Assembly: GCA_028282885.1 (NCBI GenBank)
Contig: JANQGX010000008.1
Coordinates: forward strand, 1 to 64,000
DNA: 64,000 nucleotides
Origin: SAR324 cluster bacterium
GTDB taxonomy: Bacteria; SAR324; XYD2-FULL-50-16
Reading direction: 5' to 3'
Shown: one piece after another, positions 62,902 to 64,000 of the stretch
Numbering within the stretch: the stretch's first letter is position 1
Layout of the letters: each line of letters opens with the position of its first letter
The notes under the pieces: generated by a model
The model's database searches: none
What the model was told of the DNA's origin: nothing
Seen by the model: only the letters and a program-made list of their open reading frames with translations
Made by a program: the position numbers and the translations under genes

Positions 62902-64000
62902 ATGGTTCAAACACCCATCGATAGCAGCATTGTAAGCAAAGCGATAGCAAACAGCGGTATTGAAAATATTGGTTTGGCATCCATCAGGGCCTTGCTCGGA
63001 TTGGTGGCGGAAATTGAAAAAGAGTCCGGAGAAAAGTTTATTCGTATGGAAATGGGAATCCCGGGTTTGTCTCCTCCTTCCGTCGCTATCGAAGCTGAGA
63101 TTGCCGCGTTGAAAAAAGGAGTCGGGGCACTTTATCCTCCTTTTGCGGGAATCCCCGAGCTGAAAGAGGCCATTTCCCGTTTTGTAAAACTATTCATCAA
63201 CGCGGATATCGAATCCAATTGTTGTTTGCCAACAGTAGGCGGGATGCAGGGCTGTTTTATGGGGATGATGGTTTCCGGCAGAAGAATCACGGGAAAAGAC
63301 AGGGTTGTCTTTATCGATCCCGGGTTTCCTGTAAACAAACTACAAGCCCAGGTCCTTGGATTAAAGAGCGACAGTTTTGATGTTTACAGCTATCGGGGGG
63401 AGAAGCTGGGGGAGAAGCTGGAGTCTTATCTGAAGAAGGGAGATGTCGCTGCCATCCTCTATTCAAATCCCAATAATCCCTCCTGGATCTGCTTCACTGA
63501 TGATGAACTGAAAACCATCGGTGAACTCTGCACCCGGTACGACGTGATTGCCCTGGAGGATCTGGCCTATTTTGGTATGGATTTCAGGCAGGATTTCGGC
63601 AGGCCCGGAGAACCCTATATTCCTTCAGTATCGCAGTATACCGATAACTATATCCTCATTATCTCAGCATCCAAGTCTTTTTCAATGGCGGGTCAACGCA
63701 TTGGCATGTCAGCTATTTCAAACAAGCTGTATTACTCAAAAGGAGACGGACTGGAGACCTGGTTCGGAAGCGACCAGTTTGGCCACTCCTTCACTTACGG
63801 AGCGATGTACACTATCTGCTCAGGTGTTTGTCACAGTACCCAGGTAGCGTTGACAGAGACGCTGAATGCAGTTTGCGATGGTAAGTTTGATTATGTATCT
63901 GAAATCAAAGAGTATGGAGAGCGTGCCAATATCATGAAGAAACATTTCATGGATAATGGGTTCTATATCGTCTATGACAAGGATGATGACCAGCCCATCG
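62902..64000 (+). CDS. Class I/II aminotransferase, 3'-truncated by window edge
   Basis: A PLP enzyme of fold type I that continues past position 64000; 366 codons are visible from the ATG at 62902, which is preceded by GAGAGA. Signature segments include YSNPNNPSW (substrate carboxylate/PLP), ALEDLAYFGMDFR and the Schiff-base Lys (codon 258) in SASKSFSMAGQRIG. The N-terminal MEMGIPGLSPP and LYPPFAGIPELKEA match aspartate-aminotransferase-like members. It may take up an amine made by the nearby ureohydrolase, which is speculation. No stop codon is in the window. Confidence 0.9.
   Translation, partial: MVQTPIDSSIVSKAIANSGIENIGLASIRALLGLVAEIEKESGEKFIRMEMGIPGLSPPSVAIEAEIAALKKGVGALYPPFAGIPELKEAISRFVKLFINADIESNCCLPTVGGMQGCFMGMMVSGRRITGKDRVVFIDPGFPVNKLQAQVLGLKSDSFDVYSYRGEKLGEKLESYLKKGDVAAILYSNPNNPSWICFTDDELKTIGELCTRYDVIALEDLAYFGMDFRQDFGRPGEPYIPSVSQYTDNYILIISASKSFSMAGQRIGMSAISNKLYYSKGDGLETWFGSDQFGHSFTYGAMYTICSGVCHSTQVALTETLNAVCDGKFDYVSEIKEYGERANIMKKHFMDNGFYIVYDKDDDQPI

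Noticed and set aside
1-64000. CRISPR array or prophage region
   Set aside because: No regularly spaced repeats with unique spacers, Cas genes or phage structural genes were seen; the only tandem repeat is the 23-bp block at 5-96.

Overview
The window comes from a Gram-negative bacterium of moderate GC content. The evidence is signal-peptide outer-membrane β-barrel proteins ending in Phe, an LPS/O-antigen-type glycan cluster, a lipoprotein with a lipobox, and Shine-Dalgarno-led genes. It encodes broad acyl-CoA and sugar catabolism and carries one tRNA-Ser gene. The mixture recalls metabolically versatile uncultured proteobacterial or delta-like lineages, but nothing here fixes the taxon.

Layout. 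(1) 1-0.1 kb: four tandem 23-bp repeats that look like the terminal repeats of an IS21-type insertion sequence. (2) 0.7-3.1 kb: two tandem paralogous outer-membrane proteins and a Sir2 deacylase. (3) 3.3-18.5 kb: a surface-glycan cluster with seven glycosyltransferase genes (one fused to a methyltransferase), a sulfotransferase, a methyltransferase, a Wzx-type flippase, rfbC and rfbD flanking an NDP-sugar epimerase, an MBOAT/AlgJ-like O-acetylation pair, and a DPM-like glycosyltransferase with a DUF2304 partner. (4) 18.6-22.5 kb: an amidohydrolase, a newly noticed 75-residue lipoprotein, and a SsuABC/ThiXYZ-type ABC importer. (5) 22.9-25 kb: an unrecognised 438-residue protein and a TSUP exporter whose stop codons abut.

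(6) 25.1-42.3 kb: a long acyl-CoA catabolic region, mostly on the plus strand. It starts with a promoter overlapped by a 17-bp palindrome, an acyl-CoA dehydrogenase and its TetR-type regulator. It continues with an MBL hydrolase, a phytoene-desaturase-like flavoprotein, an HpaB/AbfD-fold flavoprotein, an SDR, a ferredoxin, a nitronate-monooxygenase-like protein, two more acyl-CoA dehydrogenases (the second without a catalytic Glu), two acyl-CoA ligases, a thiolase-fold protein without catalytic cysteines, a DUF35 protein and a MaoC hydratase. The last five types resemble the steroid side-chain retro-aldol module (heteromeric ACAD, MaoC, DUF35, Ltp2-like aldolase). A strong terminator closes the region.

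(7) 42.4-48.6 kb: an orphan LivJ-like binding protein, tRNA-Ser(CGA) with a clear promoter, a SRPBCC protein, a methyltransferase, a cysteine-rich iron-sulfur protein, a β-barrel protein and a LysE exporter.

(8) 48.8-62.5 kb: a GntR-controlled sugar locus. A ketose 3-epimerase-like enzyme, split DhaL and DhaK kinase subunits and a LacD-type class I aldolase form one operon that ends in a terminator. A second operon holds an ABC importer (binding protein, two permeases, ATPase), a nucleoside hydrolase, a FucI-type isomerase, a ureohydrolase, a GNAT enzyme and a DUF4386 membrane protein. Together these suggest an undescribed route: a glycoside or nucleoside is imported and hydrolysed, the aldose is isomerised to a ketose, phosphorylated at C1 by DhaKL and cleaved to DHAP plus an aldehyde. 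A truncated class I/II aminotransferase runs off the right edge.
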